Of a DNA stretch of 64,000 nt, positions 44,730 to 55,694 are shown piece by piece. The first letter of the stretch is position 1. Every line of letters begins with the position of its first letter. Made by a program: the position numbers and the translations under genes. Source of the DNA: Leclercia adecarboxylata (lineage in GTDB: Bacteria; Pseudomonadota; Gammaproteobacteria; Enterobacterales; Enterobacteriaceae); the NCBI GenBank assembly GCA_002360945.1, contig DERO01000019.1, positions 62,001 through 126,000 of the forward strand, in the 5' to 3' direction. The notes under the pieces were generated by a model, which did not search any database, had not been told where the DNA came from, and saw nothing but the letters and a program-made list of their open reading frames with translations.

Positions 44730-45450
44730 AGCCCTGCTCCTCCAGCTGTTTCACCAGCGTGAAATCACCGGATTTCACGATCCGCCCCTGATAGAGCACA
44801 TGCACGTAGTCCGGCTTGATGTAATCGAGAATACGCTGGTAGTGAGTGACGATGATGAATGACCGCTTGCCGTCGCGCAGGGCGTTCACGCCGTCGGCGA
44901 CGATTTTCAGGGCGTCGATGTCCAGCCCGGAGTCGGTTTCGTCGAGAATGCACAGCTCCGGCTCCAGCACCGCCATCTGCAGAATGTCGTTACGCTTCTT
45001 CTCCCCGCCGGAAAAACCGACGTTGACCGAACGGGTAAGCAGATCTTCCGGCATCTTTAGCAGCTGAATCTTCTCTTCCATCAGATCCTGAAAATCAAAG
45101 CGATCCAGCTCCTCTTCGCTGCGGTATTTGCGCACCGCATTCAGCGCGGTCTGCAGGAAGAACTGGTTGCTGACGCCGGGGATCTCCACCGGATACTGGA
45201 AGGCCATAAAAATGCCTTCGCCGGCGCGGTCTTCCGGCGACAGCTCCAGCAGATCTTTGCCTTTGAACTCGACCGAGCCGCCGACCACTTCGTAATCTTC
45301 GCGCCCGGCCAGAGTTGCCGAAAGCGTACTTTTCCCCGAGCCGTTCGGCCCCATAATGGCGTGGACTTCGCCCGGACGCACGTCCAGGCTCAGGCCGCGC
45401 AGGATCGCTTTATCTTCCACACTGACCTGTAAATCTTTAATGCTTAACAT
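44704..45450 (-). CDS. sufC: SufC, Fe-S assembly ATPase
   Basis: 248 aa, ABC-type soluble ATPase. Walker A GPNGSGKST is at about 36, signature FSGGEKKR, Walker B LCILDETDSGLDID and H-loop ITHYQRIL-like VTHYQRIL. It drives conformational change in SufBC2D. It starts 16 bp after the sufB stop. Confidence 0.98.
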   Translation of the reverse strand: MLSIKDLQVSVEDKAILRGLSLDVRPGEVHAIMGPNGSGKSTLSATLAGREDYEVVGGSVEFKGKDLLELSPEDRAGEGIFMAFQYPVEIPGVSNQFFLQTALNAVRKYRSEEELDRFDFQDLMEEKIQLLKMPEDLLTRSVNVGFSGGEKKRNDILQMAVLEPELCILDETDSGLDIDALKIVADGVNALRDGKRSFIIVTHYQRILDYIKPDYVHVLYQGRIVKSGDFTLVKQLEEQGYGWLSEQQ

Positions 45451-45466
45451 GTGCTTTCCTTAATCC

Positions 45467-46954
45467 TTAACCGACGCTGTGTTCAAGGCTAATCGCCAGT
45501 AATTTCTGCGCTTCAACGGCAAACTCCAGCGGCAGTTCAGAGAACACATCCTTACAGAAGCCGTTCACAATCATGGAAATGGCATCCTCTTCGCTGATGC
45601 CGCGCTGCAGACAGTAGAAGAGCTGATCTTCACCGATACGCGAGGTGGTGGCTTCGTGCTCCAGCTGGGCGCTGTTGTTGCGGCACTCGACGTACGGGAA
45701 GGTATGCGCCCCGCAGTCCGGGCCAATCAGCATCGAGTCACACTGGGTAAAGTTACGCGCGTTGGTAGCCGTCGGCATGATCTTGACCAGCCCGCGGTAG
45801 CTGTTCTGGCTTTTGCCCGCCGAGATCCCTTTCGAGATGATGGTCGATCGGGTGTTCTTGCCGATGTGGATCATCTTGGTGCCGGTATCGGCCTGCTGAT
45901 GCCCACTGGTCAGCGCCACCGAGTAAAACTCGCCGATGGAGTTATCCCCGCGCAGAATGCAGCTCGGGTACTTCCAGGTGATGGCGGAGCCGGTTTCCGA
46001 CTGGGTCCAGGACATCTTGCTGTTTTCGCCTTCGCACAGGGCGCGCTTGGTGACGAAGTTCAGGATGCCGCCGGTGTTGTTATCCCCCGGGAACCAGTTC
46101 TGCACCGTGGAGTATTTCACCTCGGCGTCTTTATGGATGATCACCTCCACCACCGCGGCGTGCAGCTGATAGCTGTCGCGTACCGGGGCGGAACAGCCCT
46201 CGATATAGCTGACGTAGCTGCCCTCATCGGCCACCAGAATGGTGCGTTCAAACTGGCCGGTTTTCTCGGCGTTGATGCGGAAATAGGTCGACAGCTCCAT
46301 CGGGCAGCGCACGCCCTTCGGCACATAGATAAAGGTGCCGTCGGAAGCTACCGCCGCGTTGAGCGCGGCAAAGAAGTTGTCGTTACCCGGTACCACGGTG
46401 CCGAGGTACTTCTTCACCAGTTCCGGGTGATCGTGGATGGCTTCGCCAAAGGAGCAGAAGATGATCCCCTGCTCGCCCAGCTTCTCCCGGTAGGTGGTGG
46501 CGACCGAGACGGAGTCGAAGATAGCGTCCACCGCCACCTCACGCCCTTCGCGCACCGGCACGCCGAGCTGTTCGAAGGCCTCTTCCACCTCTTTACTTAA
46601 AAAGGCGTTAGCGCCGGTCTGCTGCACCGCACCAGGCTCGGAGGCGCAGCTGTCGTCGCAGTTGCCGCACGACGGCGCAGAGTAGTAGCTGTAATCCTGA
46701 TAGTTCAGCTTATCGTAGTGCGCCTTCAGCCAGTGCGGCTCTTCCATCTCCAGCCAGGCTTTGAATGCATTGAGACGGAACTCCAGCATCCAGTCTGGCT
46801 CGTTACGCTTGGCGGAAATGGCGCGGATGACCTCTTCATTGATCCCTTTTGCCAGCTCATCGGTCTGCAGTTGGGTGAAGAAGCCCTCTTTGTAATTGAT
46901 ATGGCCGCCGGACCAGGTGTTGACGTCGTCAGTTGCTTCAGTATGTCGAGACAT
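45467..46954 (-). CDS. sufB: SufB, Fe-S scaffold core
   Basis: A 495-aa scaffold on which the cluster is built. The start [14 protein letters not shown] at 46954 gives exactly the E. coli length; the frame is open 13 codons further into sufA without homology. It shows the family block [20 protein letters not shown] and the C-terminal region with [13 protein letters not shown] (Cys about 405 in E. coli numbering). It begins 8 bp after sufA ends. Confidence 0.97.
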   Translation of the reverse strand: MSRHTEATDDVNTWSGGHINYKEGFFTQLQTDELAKGINEEVIRAISAKRNEPDWMLEFRLNAFKAWLEMEEPHWLKAHYDKLNYQDYSYYSAPSCGNCDDSCASEPGAVQQTGANAFLSKEVEEAFEQLGVPVREGREVAVDAIFDSVSVATTYREKLGEQGIIFCSFGEAIHDHPELVKKYLGTVVPGNDNFFAALNAAVASDGTFIYVPKGVRCPMELSTYFRINAEKTGQFERTILVADEGSYVSYIEGCSAPVRDSYQLHAAVVEVIIHKDAEVKYSTVQNWFPGDNNTGGILNFVTKRALCEGENSKMSWTQSETGSAITWKYPSCILRGDNSIGEFYSVALTSGHQQADTGTKMIHIGKNTRSTIISKGISAGKSQNSYRGLVKIMPTATNARNFTQCDSMLIGPDCGAHTFPYVECRNNSAQLEHEATTSRIGEDQLFYCLQRGISEEDAISMIVNGFCKDVFSELPLEFAVEAQKLLAISLEHSVG

Positions 46955-46962
46955 AATACCGC

Positions 46963-47331
46963 CTATACCCCAAAACTTTCGCCGCAGCCGCATTCGTTCT
47001 GGGCTTTCGGGTTATTGAATTTGAATAACTGGTTTAAGCCTTCGCGCACGTAATCCACTTCGGTGCCGTCAATAAACGGCATCGCCTGTAAGGGCACATA
47101 CAGTCGGGCTCCATCCTGCTCGAAAAGCAGGTCGTCTTTCGCCGGTTCGCTGACGGTATCCAGTACGTAACCAAACCCGGCGCAGCCGGTGGTCTTAACG
47201 CCTAACCGCACGCCGAGTATGCCTGTCTGTTTACTCACCAGGTCGCGGATATGCGCCGCGGCGGCCGATGTAAGCGACAATCCACGCCACGCAAATTCTG
47301 TCGGATCAAATGTTTCTGAATGCTGTTGCAT
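46963..47331 (-). CDS. sufA: SufA, A-type Fe-S carrier
   Basis: 122 aa as in E. coli. Three cluster-binding cysteines are visible: one in TTGCAGFGY (about 50) and two in [11 protein letters not shown] at the C-terminus (about 114, 116). It carries Fe-S clusters from SufBCD to apoproteins. The start MQQHSETFD at 47331 follows GAGGTGGACTT. First gene of the operon. Confidence 0.97.
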   Translation of the reverse strand: MQQHSETFDPTEFAWRGLSLTSAAAAHIRDLVSKQTGILGVRLGVKTTGCAGFGYVLDTVSEPAKDDLLFEQDGARLYVPLQAMPFIDGTEVDYVREGLNQLFKFNNPKAQNECGCGESFGV

Positions 47332-47376
47332 AAGTCCACCTCTTGTAGTGCGCCCCCAGGGCATAACACCATGTTA

Positions 47377-47393
47377 GTGATAATGATTATCAC
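47377..47393 (-). promoter_or_regulatory. Fur box in the suf promoter
   Basis: GTGATAATGATTATCAC is a perfect palindrome matching the Fur box core, 46 bp before the sufA start. E. coli suf is also under OxyR, IscR and IHF, but I could not place those sites by eye. A CCCCT/AGGGG inverted repeat (47399-47415) lies just upstream. Confidence 0.85.
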
Positions 47394-47712
47394 TTCAACC
47401 CCTCAGTTGCAGGGGCATTCGGCTTAACCGCCCTTTTTGGCTACTTTCATTAAGCATAGACCCTGCTACGGGGGTTAACAGGGATGATCACAATTAGTCA
47501 ACATGTTGATTGGGATGATAATTTTTCATTTATTCGTGGCTGAACGAGATAAATGCAAAATATGTATAGAAAATGCCTATTTTTGGAATAGGGAGCGTGC
47601 GGGAACGGCTGCTCTTACCTGTAAGCGTATTCTGAAAGCGTCTGGGGGTAGGCCCTGAACTGCCTGCGGGTGCGCTATCCTTGTTGTATTAAGGTCAGCA
47701 TCAGGAGGGAAT

Positions 47713-47808
47713 ATGCTCACTGCACTGTTGATAACCGCCATCCTTGCCGTGGTCATTACCGGCCTGGTTATTCTGTCTGCCATGCAGGATCTAAGAGACG
47801 ATTATTGA
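47713..47808 (+). CDS. Small predicted membrane protein, 31 aa
   Basis: It reads MLTALLITAILAVVITGLVI then LSAMQDLRDDY: one transmembrane helix (about 3-23) and a charged tail. A perfect AGGAGG is placed 6 nt before the ATG, and a terminator follows 9 bp after the stop, so this is a well-formed single-gene unit. It is too short for ordinary gene callers. I do not recognise it from E. coli; ydiH, which is near here in E. coli, is a different, soluble protein. Confidence 0.7.
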   Translation: MLTALLITAILAVVITGLVILSAMQDLRDDY

Positions 47809-47816
47809 AGGTAAAT

Positions 47817-47847
47817 AAAAGGTCGCGGATGCGGCCTTTTGTTTTTT
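47817..47847 (+). terminator. Terminator of the 31-aa membrane protein gene
   Basis: AAAAGGTCGC, GGAT, GCGGCCTTTT, then GTTTTTT: a 10-bp stem with one G-T pair and a T-run. Confidence 0.85.
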
Positions 47848-47859
47848 AAAGAGGCGTAA

Positions 47860-47904
47860 AAAAGAAAACCCTCAAGATTATCAGAAGGATAATCTTGAGG
47901 GTTT
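47860..47904 (-). terminator. Strong minus-strand terminator (16-bp hairpin)
   Basis: AAACCCTCAAGATTAT pairs perfectly with ATAATCTTGAGGGTTT across a 7-nt loop. On the minus strand the stem is followed by TCTTTTTTAC. It can end the ydiJ-menI transcript or a small RNA made from 47905-48010. Confidence 0.85.
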
Positions 47905-47933
47905 CTTGCTCCATCCGGCGCTTATCTCCGGCA

Positions 47934-47990
47934 CTCATCATGGCTTAGCTCTTGAAGGAGCCCAGGAATAATCTCATAAACTTTGATGAG
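47934..47990 (-). ncRNA. Structured element, possible RydB-like small RNA
   Basis: A 7-bp outer stem CTCATCA/TGATGAG closes 57 nt holding an inner GGCT/AGCC and GCTC/GAGC stem. It lies between menI and the minus-strand terminator at 47904, with no gene inside. In E. coli the small RNA RydB is encoded between sufA and menI. Position and size agree; sequence identity to RydB is not verified and the strand is a guess from the terminator. Confidence 0.35.
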
Positions 47991-48019
47991 CGAATTAACA
48001 AAAATTGCGGCCTGTCGAT

Positions 48020-48430
48020 TTACACCACCGCAGTAGTCAGCCGCGACGAGCAGCATAGACGCTGCTGTTCATCGAAGATATCAATCTGCCACACCTGATG
48101 ACGCCCGCCGGTATGCAGGGCGCGACAGACGCCGCGCACCCGGCCGCTGCGCACGGAACGAATGTGGTTGGCATTCACCTCCAGCCCCACCACCTTCTGC
48201 TCCCCTTCGGTACAGAGATAGCCCGCCACCGAGCCGAGAGTTTCGGCCAGCACCACCGACGCGCCGCCGTGCAGCAGGCCGAAAGGCTGATGCGTACGGC
48301 TGTCCACCGGCATGGTGGCTTCCAGTTCATCTTCGCCGATGCGGGTAAACTGGATGTCCAGCAGCCCCACCATGTTCCCGTCGCTCATGGCGTTTAACGC
48401 CTGCAGGGTGACGGCACGTTTCCAGATCAT
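48020..48430 (-). CDS. menI: MenI, 1,4-dihydroxy-2-naphthoyl-CoA thioesterase
   Basis: A 136-aa hotdog thioesterase of menaquinone synthesis. It has the catalytic Glu in [20 protein letters not shown] (about 63) and the conserved HQPFG loop. The length equals E. coli YdiI/MenI. Its start overlaps the ydiJ stop by 4 bp (ATGA). Confidence 0.95.
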   Translation of the reverse strand: MIWKRAVTLQALNAMSDGNMVGLLDIQFTRIGEDELEATMPVDSRTHQPFGLLHGGASVVLAETLGSVAGYLCTEGEQKVVGLEVNANHIRSVRSGRVRGVCRALHTGGRHQVWQIDIFDEQQRLCCSSRLTTAVV

Positions 48431-51400
48431 CCCATAATCTCCAGTAAAGCCTGCAGTGGATGGCGCACGCCGCTGCCCTCAACGCGCTTGACCTGGCTGC
48501 GGCAGGAGTAGCCGGTCGCCAGACAGCGATTGCGAGGCAGACGCTGCATCGCCTGGTGCCAGGAGAGCTCATAGATCCCCAGCGAGTTCTTGTGGTTCAC
48601 CACCTCATGGCCGTAGGTCCCGGCCATACCGCAGCAGCCGACGCTGACGCTCTCGAGCTTCGCGCCAAAGCGGGCAAAGATCGTCGCCCACTGGGCAGGT
48701 GCGCCCGGTAGCGCGGTGACCTCTGTACAGTGGCCGAACAGGTACCAGGATTCGCCGCTGGTCTCCTGAGGGGTTTGCCCGTCGACAATCGCCGGGAGCC
48801 ACTCATGCACCAGCATGACGTGGAAGTCGCCACGCTTATCCCCGAGGGTCTGCTTGTATTCGTCGCGATAGCAGAGCACCAGCGCCGGATCGACGCCGAC
48901 CATCGGCATGCCCAATTGCGCCACGCGGCTGAGAAAGTCAGAGGTTTTTTGCGCCGTTTTGGCGAAACGATTGAGGAAACCTTTAATGTGCTGGGCTTTG
49001 CCGTTCGGCGAGAACGGCAGCAGCACCGGCTGATAGCCCAGGCGCTCCACCAGACGAATAAAGTCCGCCACCACCTGCGCATCGTAATAGCTGGTGAACG
49101 GGTCCTGCACCACCAGCACGGTTTTCGCTTTTTGCTCCGGGCTCAGCGCTTCAAGCTGCTCAAGGGTCAGGTTGGCGGAGCGATGGCCCACCAGCTGGCG
49201 CTGCAGCGATGGCGTGGAGAGCAGCGGCAGGTCGATCATGCCGATATGCTTCTCGGACAATTTGCGCACCAGCGGCTGGTTGATAAAGAAGTTGAAGGTA
49301 CGCGGCGCGCGAGCCATCAGCGGGGCGTAGCTTTCGACCGTTGCCACCAGATGATCGCGCATCGGGCGCAGGTAACGGCTGTGATAGAGCTGCAGGAAGC
49401 GGGAGCGGAACTCCGGCACGTCGATTTTAATCGGGCACTGGGTGGAGCAGGCTTTACAGGCCAGACAGCCGGACATCGCCTCTTTCACCTCGTGGGAGAA
49501 ATCGTACTCCCCTTTGCGCGCGTGCCAGCTATTCCGGGTGCGCTCAACGAGGGTGCGCAGGCTAGCCCGTTTTTCCGGCAGTTCTTTCTCCAGCGCCAGC
49601 GGATCCACGCCGCGGTCGGCCAACAGACGCAGCCACTCGCGCACCAGGGTCGCACGCCCTTTTGGGGAGTGGATACGGTTGCTGGTGATCTTCATAGAGG
49701 GGCACATCGGGCTTTTGGCATCGAAGTTAAAGCACAGGCCGTTGCCGTTACACTCCATCGCGCCGCGCCAGGAGGAGCGTACCGCGATGGGGATCTGGCG
49801 ATCGAAGGTGCCGCGCTTCACCGCGTCCACCTGCATCATCGGGGCATCGACGCCCGCTGGCGGGCAGATTTTACCCGGATTGAGGCGGTTATTCGGGTCA
49901 AAGGCCGCTTTGATTTTGCGCAGCTCGCCAAACAGCGCTTCACCAAAGAAGGCCGGGCTGTACTCCGCGCGGAAGCCTTTCCCGTGCTCGCCCCACAGCA
50001 GGCCGCCGTACTTCGCGGTGAGCGCCACCACGTCGTCGGAGATCTGCTTCATCAGCATCTCCTGCTGGGGATCGCACATGTCCAGCGCCGGGCGGACGTG
50101 CAGCACCCCGGCATCGACGTGGCCGAACATGCCGTAGCTCAGGCCGTGGCTGTCGAGCAGAGCGCGGAATTCCACAATATAGTCGGCAAGGTGTTCCGGC
50201 GGGACGCAGGTATCTTCGGCAAAGGGGATCGGCTTGGCCGCGCCCCTGGCGTTGCCCAGCAGGCCCACCGCTTTTTTACGCATCCCATAGATACGTTCGA
50301 TGCCGGCCAGCTCGTTGCACAGCTGCCAGCCAATCACCCCGCCCTCGCCCCGGGCGATCAGCTCGTCCAGCCGCTGGCACAGGGCAGCGACCTGGCTTTC
50401 GATGAGGTCGGCGTCATCACCGGCAAACTCAACGATGTTCAGGCCCAGCATCTCTTTGTCGGGCACGTCGGTAATCAGCTCGCTGACCGAGTGCCAGACG
50501 ATATCTTCCCGCGCCAGGTTGAGCACCTTAGAGTCGACAGTTTCCACCGACAGGGCGCGGGCATCCACCATAAAGGGGGCATTGCGCAGGGCAGAGTCAA
50601 AGGAGTTGTACTTCACGTTCACCAGACGGCGCACTTTCGGCAGGCGGGTGATATCGAGACGCGCCTCGGTGATAAAGGCCAGCGTGCCTTCGGAGCCGGT
50701 CAGAATACGGGTCAAATCGAACTGGCTGAGATCGTCATTAAAGACATGGCGCAGATCGTAGCCGGTCAGGAAGCGGTTCAGTTTCGGGAATTTATCGATA
50801 ATCAGCTGACGGTTATCGCGACAGCTGTCCAGCACGGTGCGATAGATGCGCCCGGCGGTGGTGTTGTCCTTGCCGAGCGTTTCGGCGAGCTCGACCGGCA
50901 CCGGCTGGGTATCGAGAATATCGCCGCCCAGCAGCACCGCCCGCACGCCGAGAACGTGATCGGAGGTTTTGCCGTACACCAGCGATCCCTGGCCCGAGGC
51001 ATCGGTGTTGATCATCCCGCCGAGGGTGGCGCGGTTACTGGTCGACAGCTCCGGGGCAAAGAAGTAGCCGTAGGGCTTAAGATATTGGTTAAGCTGATCC
51101 TTGATTACCCCGGCTTCTACCCGCACCCACCCCTCTTCCGGGTTAATCTCGATGATGCGGTTCATATAGCGGGACATATCGACCACGATCCCGGTGTTCA
51201 GCGCCTGGCCGTTGGTGCCGGTGCCGCCGCCGCGCGGGGTAAAGATCAGCGAAGCGAAACGCTCCTGGGAGGCCAGACGGGCCAGCAGGGCCACATCAGC
51301 GGTAGAACGGGGGAAAACGACGGCATCGGGAAGTAGCTGGTAGATACTGTTGTCGGTCGCCATGGTCAGCCTGTCGGCATAACGTGTAGCGGTATCGCCG

Positions 51401-51483
51401 GTAAAACCCTGTTGCTCCAAAGCCTGCAAAAAATTGACCACCAGCTGAACGACGCCAGGTGCCTGAGAAATTTGTGGGATCAT
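48427..51483 (-). CDS. ydiJ: YdiJ, FAD and Fe-S linked 2-hydroxyacid dehydrogenase
   Basis: A 1018-aa fusion. The N-terminal FAD-binding (PCMH-type) domain has [16 protein letters not shown] (about 82) and [15 protein letters not shown]. Next is an FAD-linked oxidase C-terminal domain (about 270-545, [11 protein letters not shown]), then a ferredoxin region with [18 protein letters not shown] (about 680) and a CCG-type C-terminal domain ([12 protein letters not shown]). E. coli YdiJ is 1018 aa and has been linked to D-2-hydroxyglutarate oxidation. The exact substrate here is inferred from the orthologue. Confidence 0.93.
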   Translation of the reverse strand: MIPQISQAPGVVQLVVNFLQALEQQGFTGDTATRYADRLTMATDNSIYQLLPDAVVFPRSTADVALLARLASQERFASLIFTPRGGGTGTNGQALNTGIVVDMSRYMNRIIEINPEEGWVRVEAGVIKDQLNQYLKPYGYFFAPELSTSNRATLGGMINTDASGQGSLVYGKTSDHVLGVRAVLLGGDILDTQPVPVELAETLGKDNTTAGRIYRTVLDSCRDNRQLIIDKFPKLNRFLTGYDLRHVFNDDLSQFDLTRILTGSEGTLAFITEARLDITRLPKVRRLVNVKYNSFDSALRNAPFMVDARALSVETVDSKVLNLAREDIVWHSVSELITDVPDKEMLGLNIVEFAGDDADLIESQVAALCQRLDELIARGEGGVIGWQLCNELAGIERIYGMRKKAVGLLGNARGAAKPIPFAEDTCVPPEHLADYIVEFRALLDSHGLSYGMFGHVDAGVLHVRPALDMCDPQQEMLMKQISDDVVALTAKYGGLLWGEHGKGFRAEYSPAFFGEALFGELRKIKAAFDPNNRLNPGKICPPAGVDAPMMQVDAVKRGTFDRQIPIAVRSSWRGAMECNGNGLCFNFDAKSPMCPSMKITSNRIHSPKGRATLVREWLRLLADRGVDPLALEKELPEKRASLRTLVERTRNSWHARKGEYDFSHEVKEAMSGCLACKACSTQCPIKIDVPEFRSRFLQLYHSRYLRPMRDHLVATVESYAPLMARAPRTFNFFINQPLVRKLSEKHIGMIDLPLLSTPSLQRQLVGHRSANLTLEQLEALSPEQKAKTVLVVQDPFTSYYDAQVVADFIRLVERLGYQPVLLPFSPNGKAQHIKGFLNRFAKTAQKTSDFLSRVAQLGMPMVGVDPALVLCYRDEYKQTLGDKRGDFHVMLVHEWLPAIVDGQTPQETSGESWYLFGHCTEVTALPGAPAQWATIFARFGAKLESVSVGCCGMAGTYGHEVVNHKNSLGIYELSWHQAMQRLPRNRCLATGYSCRSQVKRVEGSGVRHPLQALLEIMG

Positions 51484-51690
51484 TACTGTCGACCCTGCCC
51501 CATCTGAATAGTTGTAGATAATCGTTTGCGTTGTGTCTCACATTTTGTATCACATTTTATTCATATGCGCCCGACAGAATTACAGGCAGAATCAGCCTGT
51601 TAAAAATCGCTGAAATCACTAATGATTAGAGTGATGCAGTTTCCTGTTCTCACCGGCCTTTCCGGTGTAATTCAAAGGTAAATTTCAACT

Positions 51691-52803
51691 ATGGTCAATC
51701 GACACCAGCCCAGGGACGTTGCACAAGTTTTGCTGTCGGTGCTGTTTCTGGCAATCATGATTATTGCGTGTCTGTGGATTGTTCAACCTTTCATTCTCGG
51801 CTTTGCCTGGGCTGGGACGGTGGTTATCGCCACCTGGCCGCTGTTTCTTCGGCTAGAGCGCCTGCTGTTTGGTCGCCGCGCGCTGGCGGTGCTGGTGATG
51901 ACCCTGCTGTTGGTGCTGCTGTTTGTCATCCCGGTGGCCTTACTGGTGAACAGCTTGGTGGACGGCAGTGGCCCGCTCATCTCCAGCATCACCAGCGGGG
52001 ATATGACGCTCCCGACGCTGGACTGGCTGAACGATATTCCGCTGATTGGCGATAAGCTCTATGCCGGCTGGCACAACCTGCTGGACATGGGCGGCAGCGC
52101 CATCATGGCGAAGGTGCGGCCCTATGTTGGCGCGACCACCACCTGGTTTGTCGGTACCGCCGCGCACCTCGGCCGCTTTGTGGTCCACTGCGTGCTGATG
52201 CTGCTGTTCAGCGCCCTGCTCTACTGGCGCGGCGAACAGGTGGCGCTTGGCGTTCGTCATTTTGCGACGCGCCTGGCGTCGGCGCGTGGCGATGCGGCGA
52301 TGCTGCTGGCCGCGCAGGCCGTGCGCGCGGTGGCGTTGGGCGTGGTGGTTACGGCGCTGGTGCAGTCGGTGCTGGGCGGAATTGGTCTGGCAATATCCGG
52401 CGTGCCTTACGCTACCCTCTTTACGGTACTGATGCTGTTAACCTGCCTGATGCAGCTGGGCCCACTGCTGGTGCTGGTCCCGGCGATTGTCTGGCTCTAC
52501 TGGAGCGGTGATACCACCTGGGGCACGGTGCTGCTGGTCTGGAGCTGCGTTGTGGGCACGATGGATAACGTCATCCGTCCGATTCTGATTCGGATGGGCG
52601 CCGACCTGCCGTTGATTCTGATCCTCTCCGGCGTTATCGGCGGGCTGATTGCCTTCGGGATGATCGGTCTGTTTATCGGCCCGGTACTGCTGGCGGTCTC
52701 CTGGCGACTGTTCTCCGCGTGGGTACACGAAGTCCCGCTGCCAACAACCGATCCCGATGTGCTGCTTGAAGCGCTGAACGACACGGAAGAACTGAAGAAG
52801 TAA
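51691..52803 (+). CDS. ydiK: YdiK, AI-2E family membrane protein
   Basis: A 370-aa inner-membrane protein of the AI-2E/PerM (UPF0118) family with about seven transmembrane helices: two at the N-terminus, a periplasmic stretch (about 90-150), then the rest. The family block VVGTMDNVIRPILI is at about 289-302. Position between ydiJ and rprA matches E. coli. The transported solute is unknown. Confidence 0.92.
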   Translation: MVNRHQPRDVAQVLLSVLFLAIMIIACLWIVQPFILGFAWAGTVVIATWPLFLRLERLLFGRRALAVLVMTLLLVLLFVIPVALLVNSLVDGSGPLISSITSGDMTLPTLDWLNDIPLIGDKLYAGWHNLLDMGGSAIMAKVRPYVGATTTWFVGTAAHLGRFVVHCVLMLLFSALLYWRGEQVALGVRHFATRLASARGDAAMLLAAQAVRAVALGVVVTALVQSVLGGIGLAISGVPYATLFTVLMLLTCLMQLGPLLVLVPAIVWLYWSGDTTWGTVLLVWSCVVGTMDNVIRPILIRMGADLPLILILSGVIGGLIAFGMIGLFIGPVLLAVSWRLFSAWVHEVPLPTTDPDVLLEALNDTEELKK

Positions 52804-52811
52804 AACCTCTG

Positions 52812-52835
52812 TTCTGGCGGGTTCGCCCGCCAGAA
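52812..52835 (+). terminator. Hairpin after ydiK
   Basis: TTCTGGCGGG, TTCG, CCCGCCAGAA: a perfect 10-bp stem 9 bp after the stop, but without a T-run. Confidence 0.55.
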
Positions 52836-52940
52836 TGTTAAGCGTCACTTATCATTTAAATTTCCCTTAAGCGCGGCTAAACCCGTTTTTATCCGCAATT
52901 GCCTCATTCCCCTCATAAAATCTTCACTTTCTTTAAACTA

Positions 52941-52957
52941 TTGAGACGAATCTGATC
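52941..52957 (+). promoter_or_regulatory. RcsB box of rprA
   Basis: TTGAGACGAATCTGATC is centred about 42 bp before the RprA start, where E. coli rprA has its RcsB activation site; the sequence is nearly the same. Confidence 0.7.
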
Positions 52958-52990
52958 GACGCAAAAATCCCCCATGCCTACTATTAGGTC

Positions 52991-53099
52991 ACGGTTATGA
53001 ATCAACAACACCTTGATTTATAAGCATGGAAATCCCCTGAGTGAAACAACGAATTGCTGTGTGTAGTCTTTGCCCGCCTCCCACGGTGGGCTTTTTTTT
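52991..53099 (+). ncRNA. rprA: RprA small RNA
   Basis: About 109 nt, beginning ACGGTTATGAATCAACAACA, then ATTTATAAGCATGGAAATCC and CCTGAGTGAAACAACGAATT, ending in the GCCC-GGGC terminator stem and eight Ts. This is E. coli RprA with few changes, mainly in the 5' hairpin. RprA pairs with the rpoS leader to raise translation and with csgD and ydaM to lower it, under Rcs control. The -10 TACTAT is at 52979-52984. Confidence 0.96.
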
Positions 53100-53161
53100 A
53101 TCCGGAATTCGGTAAATCTAAAGAAAAATCCATTATTTCAGCGGGTTAGTTCGCCCCAAAT

Positions 53162-53192
53162 AAAAAGGCGAGGACCAAAGTCCTCGCCTTTA
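53162..53192 (-). terminator. ppsA terminator
   Basis: On the minus strand AAAGGCGAGGAC, TTTG, GTCCTCGCCTTT then TTATTTG; 21 bp after the ppsA stop. Confidence 0.88.
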
Positions 53193-53212
53193 TTCATTGC
53201 AGAAGCGTAACG

Positions 53213-55591
53213 TTACTTGTTCAGTTCCGCCAGGCTCAGCCAGGTTTGCACCACGGTATCCGGGTTCAGGGACAGGCTATCGATCCCCTCTTCCATCAGC
53301 CAGGCGGCGAAGTCTTCATGGTCGGAAGGCCCCTGACCGCAGATGCCGACGTACTTGCCCTGTTTCTTCGCGGCACGGATGGCCATCGACAGCAGCGCTT
53401 TCACCGCCTCGTTACGCTCATCAAACAGCGCGGAGACCACGCCGGAATCACGGTCCAGACCCAGCGCCAGCTGCGTCATATCGTTGGAGCCGATAGAGAA
53501 GCCGTCGAAGTGTTCCAGGAACTGTTCTGCCAGCAGGGCGTTGGACGGGATCTCACACATCATGATGATTTTGAGTCCGTTCTCGCCGCGCTTGAGTCCC
53601 TGACGGGCCAGCTCATCGACAACCGCTTTCGCCTGATCGACGGTACGCACGAACGGCACCATGATCTCGACGTTGGTCAGGCCCATGTCGTTGCGCACGC
53701 GTTTCACCGCCTCGCACTCCAGCGCAAAGCAGTCGCGGAAGCTGTCAGAGACGTAACGACCTGCGCCACGGAAGCCCAGCATCGGGTTCTCCTCTTCTGG
53801 CTCGTAACGCTCGCCGCCCACCAGGTTGGCATATTCGTTAGATTTGAAGTCGGAGAGACGCACGATGACGCGTTTCGGATAGAACGCCGCGCCCAGAGTG
53901 GCGATCCCTTCGGTCAGACGGCCGACGTAGAACTCCTTCGGCGAGTCGTAACCCTTCATCATCTCGCGGATCTCTTTCTGCAGCTTCGGATCCTGGTCGT
54001 CAAACTCCAGCAGCGCGCGCGGGTGAACCCCGATCATGCGGTTGATGATGAACTCCAGACGCGCCAGGCCGACGCCTTCGTTTGGCAGACAGGCGAAGTC
54101 AAAGGCGCGGTCCGGGTTACCGACGTTCATCATGATCTTCAGCGGCAGATCCGGCATGGTGTCGACGCTGGAGCTTTTCACGCTGAAGTCGAGGATCTCG
54201 GCGTAGACGTAGCCGGTATCACCTTCGGCACAGGAGACGGTAACGTTCAGGTCGTCCTTCATGCGCTCGGTGGCGTCACCGCAACCGACCACGGCCGGAA
54301 TACCCAGCTCACGGGCGATGATTGCCGCGTGACAGGTACGACCGCCACGGTTGGTGACAATCGCCGCCGCCTTTTTCATGATCGGTTCCCAGTCCGGGTC
54401 GGTCATGTCGGTCACCAGCACGTCGCCCGGCTGGATGCGGTTCATTTCGCTGATGTCGTGGATCACTTTCACCGGGCCGGCGCCGATGCGATGGCCGATG
54501 GCACGACCTTCAGCAATGATATTGCCCTGGGCATGCAGCGTGTAACGCTCCATCACCTGACCGCGAGAACGCACGGTTTCCGGACGCGCCTGGACGATGA
54601 ACAGTTTGCCGGTGTTGCCATCTTTGGCCCACTCGATGTCCATCGGACGGCCGTAGTGCTTCTCGATCTGTACCGCCTGCTTCGCCAGCTCCTGCACTTC
54701 GGCATCGGTCAGGGAGAAGCGGTCGCACTGCTCCTGGGGCACATCTTCAATCCGCACCTGCTTGCCATGCTCCTGGGTCGGAGCGTAGATCATGCGGATT
54801 TTTTTCGAGCCCATGGTGCGGCGCACGATCGCCGGGCGATCCGCCGCCAGGGTTGGCTTGTGTACGTAGAATTCGTCCGGGTTAACGGCACCCTGCACCA
54901 CCATCTCGCCCAGACCCCAGGCGGAGGTGATAAAGACCACCTGGTCGAAACCCGATTCGGTATCAATAGAGAACATCACGCCTGACGAGGCCAGATCCGA
55001 ACGCACCATGCGCTGCACGCCTGCCGACAGCGCAACGCCGCGGTGGTCGTAACCCTGATGCACGCGATAGGAGATCGCGCGGTCGTTAAACAGGGAAGCA
55101 AACACATGTTTTACCGCCACCAGCACGGCATCGTAGCCCTGCACGTTGAGGAAGGTCTCCTGCTGACCGGCGAACGAGGCGTCCGGCATATCTTCTGCGG
55201 TGGCAGAGGAGCGCACGGCAAAAGAGGCCTGCGCATCATCAGCGGAGAGCTGGTTGTAGGCGTCGTGAATGGCTTTTTCCAGTTCAGGCTGGAAAGGTGT
55301 ATCGATGATCCACTGGCGGATCTGGGTCCCGGCTTTGGCAAGCTCAGAGACATCATCAATGTCCGTGTTATCCAGTAGTTCGTAAATGCGCTGGTTTACG
55401 CCGCTTTGATCCAGAAAATAGTTAAACGCATCGGCGGTAGTCGCAAATCCATTCGGTACGGAGACACCCATACTGGACAGATTCGTAATCATTTCACCCA
55501 GGGAGGCATTTTTGCCTCCAACTCTGTCTACATCATTCATGCCGAGTTGGTTATACCAAAGCACCAGCGGTGACGAGCCATTGTTGGACAT
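53213..55591 (-). CDS. ppsA: Phosphoenolpyruvate synthase
   Basis: 792 aa as in E. coli. It makes PEP from pyruvate and ATP for gluconeogenesis. The N-terminal ATP-binding domain contains NASLGEMI and [20 protein letters not shown]. The swivelling domain has the phospho-His in [20 protein letters not shown] (about 421). The C-terminal PEP barrel has the conserved [19 protein letters not shown] block and Cys in GICGQGPSD. Regulated by PpsR, encoded divergently. Confidence 0.98.
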   Translation of the reverse strand: MSNNGSSPLVLWYNQLGMNDVDRVGGKNASLGEMITNLSSMGVSVPNGFATTADAFNYFLDQSGVNQRIYELLDNTDIDDVSELAKAGTQIRQWIIDTPFQPELEKAIHDAYNQLSADDAQASFAVRSSATAEDMPDASFAGQQETFLNVQGYDAVLVAVKHVFASLFNDRAISYRVHQGYDHRGVALSAGVQRMVRSDLASSGVMFSIDTESGFDQVVFITSAWGLGEMVVQGAVNPDEFYVHKPTLAADRPAIVRRTMGSKKIRMIYAPTQEHGKQVRIEDVPQEQCDRFSLTDAEVQELAKQAVQIEKHYGRPMDIEWAKDGNTGKLFIVQARPETVRSRGQVMERYTLHAQGNIIAEGRAIGHRIGAGPVKVIHDISEMNRIQPGDVLVTDMTDPDWEPIMKKAAAIVTNRGGRTCHAAIIARELGIPAVVGCGDATERMKDDLNVTVSCAEGDTGYVYAEILDFSVKSSSVDTMPDLPLKIMMNVGNPDRAFDFACLPNEGVGLARLEFIINRMIGVHPRALLEFDDQDPKLQKEIREMMKGYDSPKEFYVGRLTEGIATLGAAFYPKRVIVRLSDFKSNEYANLVGGERYEPEEENPMLGFRGAGRYVSDSFRDCFALECEAVKRVRNDMGLTNVEIMVPFVRTVDQAKAVVDELARQGLKRGENGLKIIMMCEIPSNALLAEQFLEHFDGFSIGSNDMTQLALGLDRDSGVVSALFDERNEAVKALLSMAIRAAKKQGKYVGICGQGPSDHEDFAAWLMEEGIDSLSLNPDTVVQTWLSLAELNK

Positions 55592-55679
55592 CGAAACAAT
55601 CCTTTTGTGATATATGAACGGGTTTTAAGAAACTCCTTACTGCGTATTTATACTGTCATATTTATGCGCGCTAAAAAAA

Positions 55680-55694
55680 CGGTGAATCGTGTAA
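55680..55694 (-). promoter_or_regulatory. Cra site candidate upstream of ppsA
   Basis: CGGTGAATCGTGTAAG holds GGTGAATCGT, matching the Cra consensus RSTGAAWCSN. Cra activates ppsA in E. coli. A minus-strand -10 TATAAA lies at 55652-55647, about 30 bp downstream of the site in the direction of ppsA. The rest of 55592-55929 is AT-rich with no gene. Confidence 0.5.

Noticed and set aside
48730..51336. 868-aa open frame opposite ydiJ
   Set aside because: It is a shadow of a GC-rich gene: low-complexity His/Gln/Arg-rich translation, no domain, and entirely antisense to a full-length conserved gene.
51520..51540. PurR box between ydiJ and ydiK
   Set aside because: Only the right half CGTTTGCGT is present; the left half does not match, so I do not call a site.
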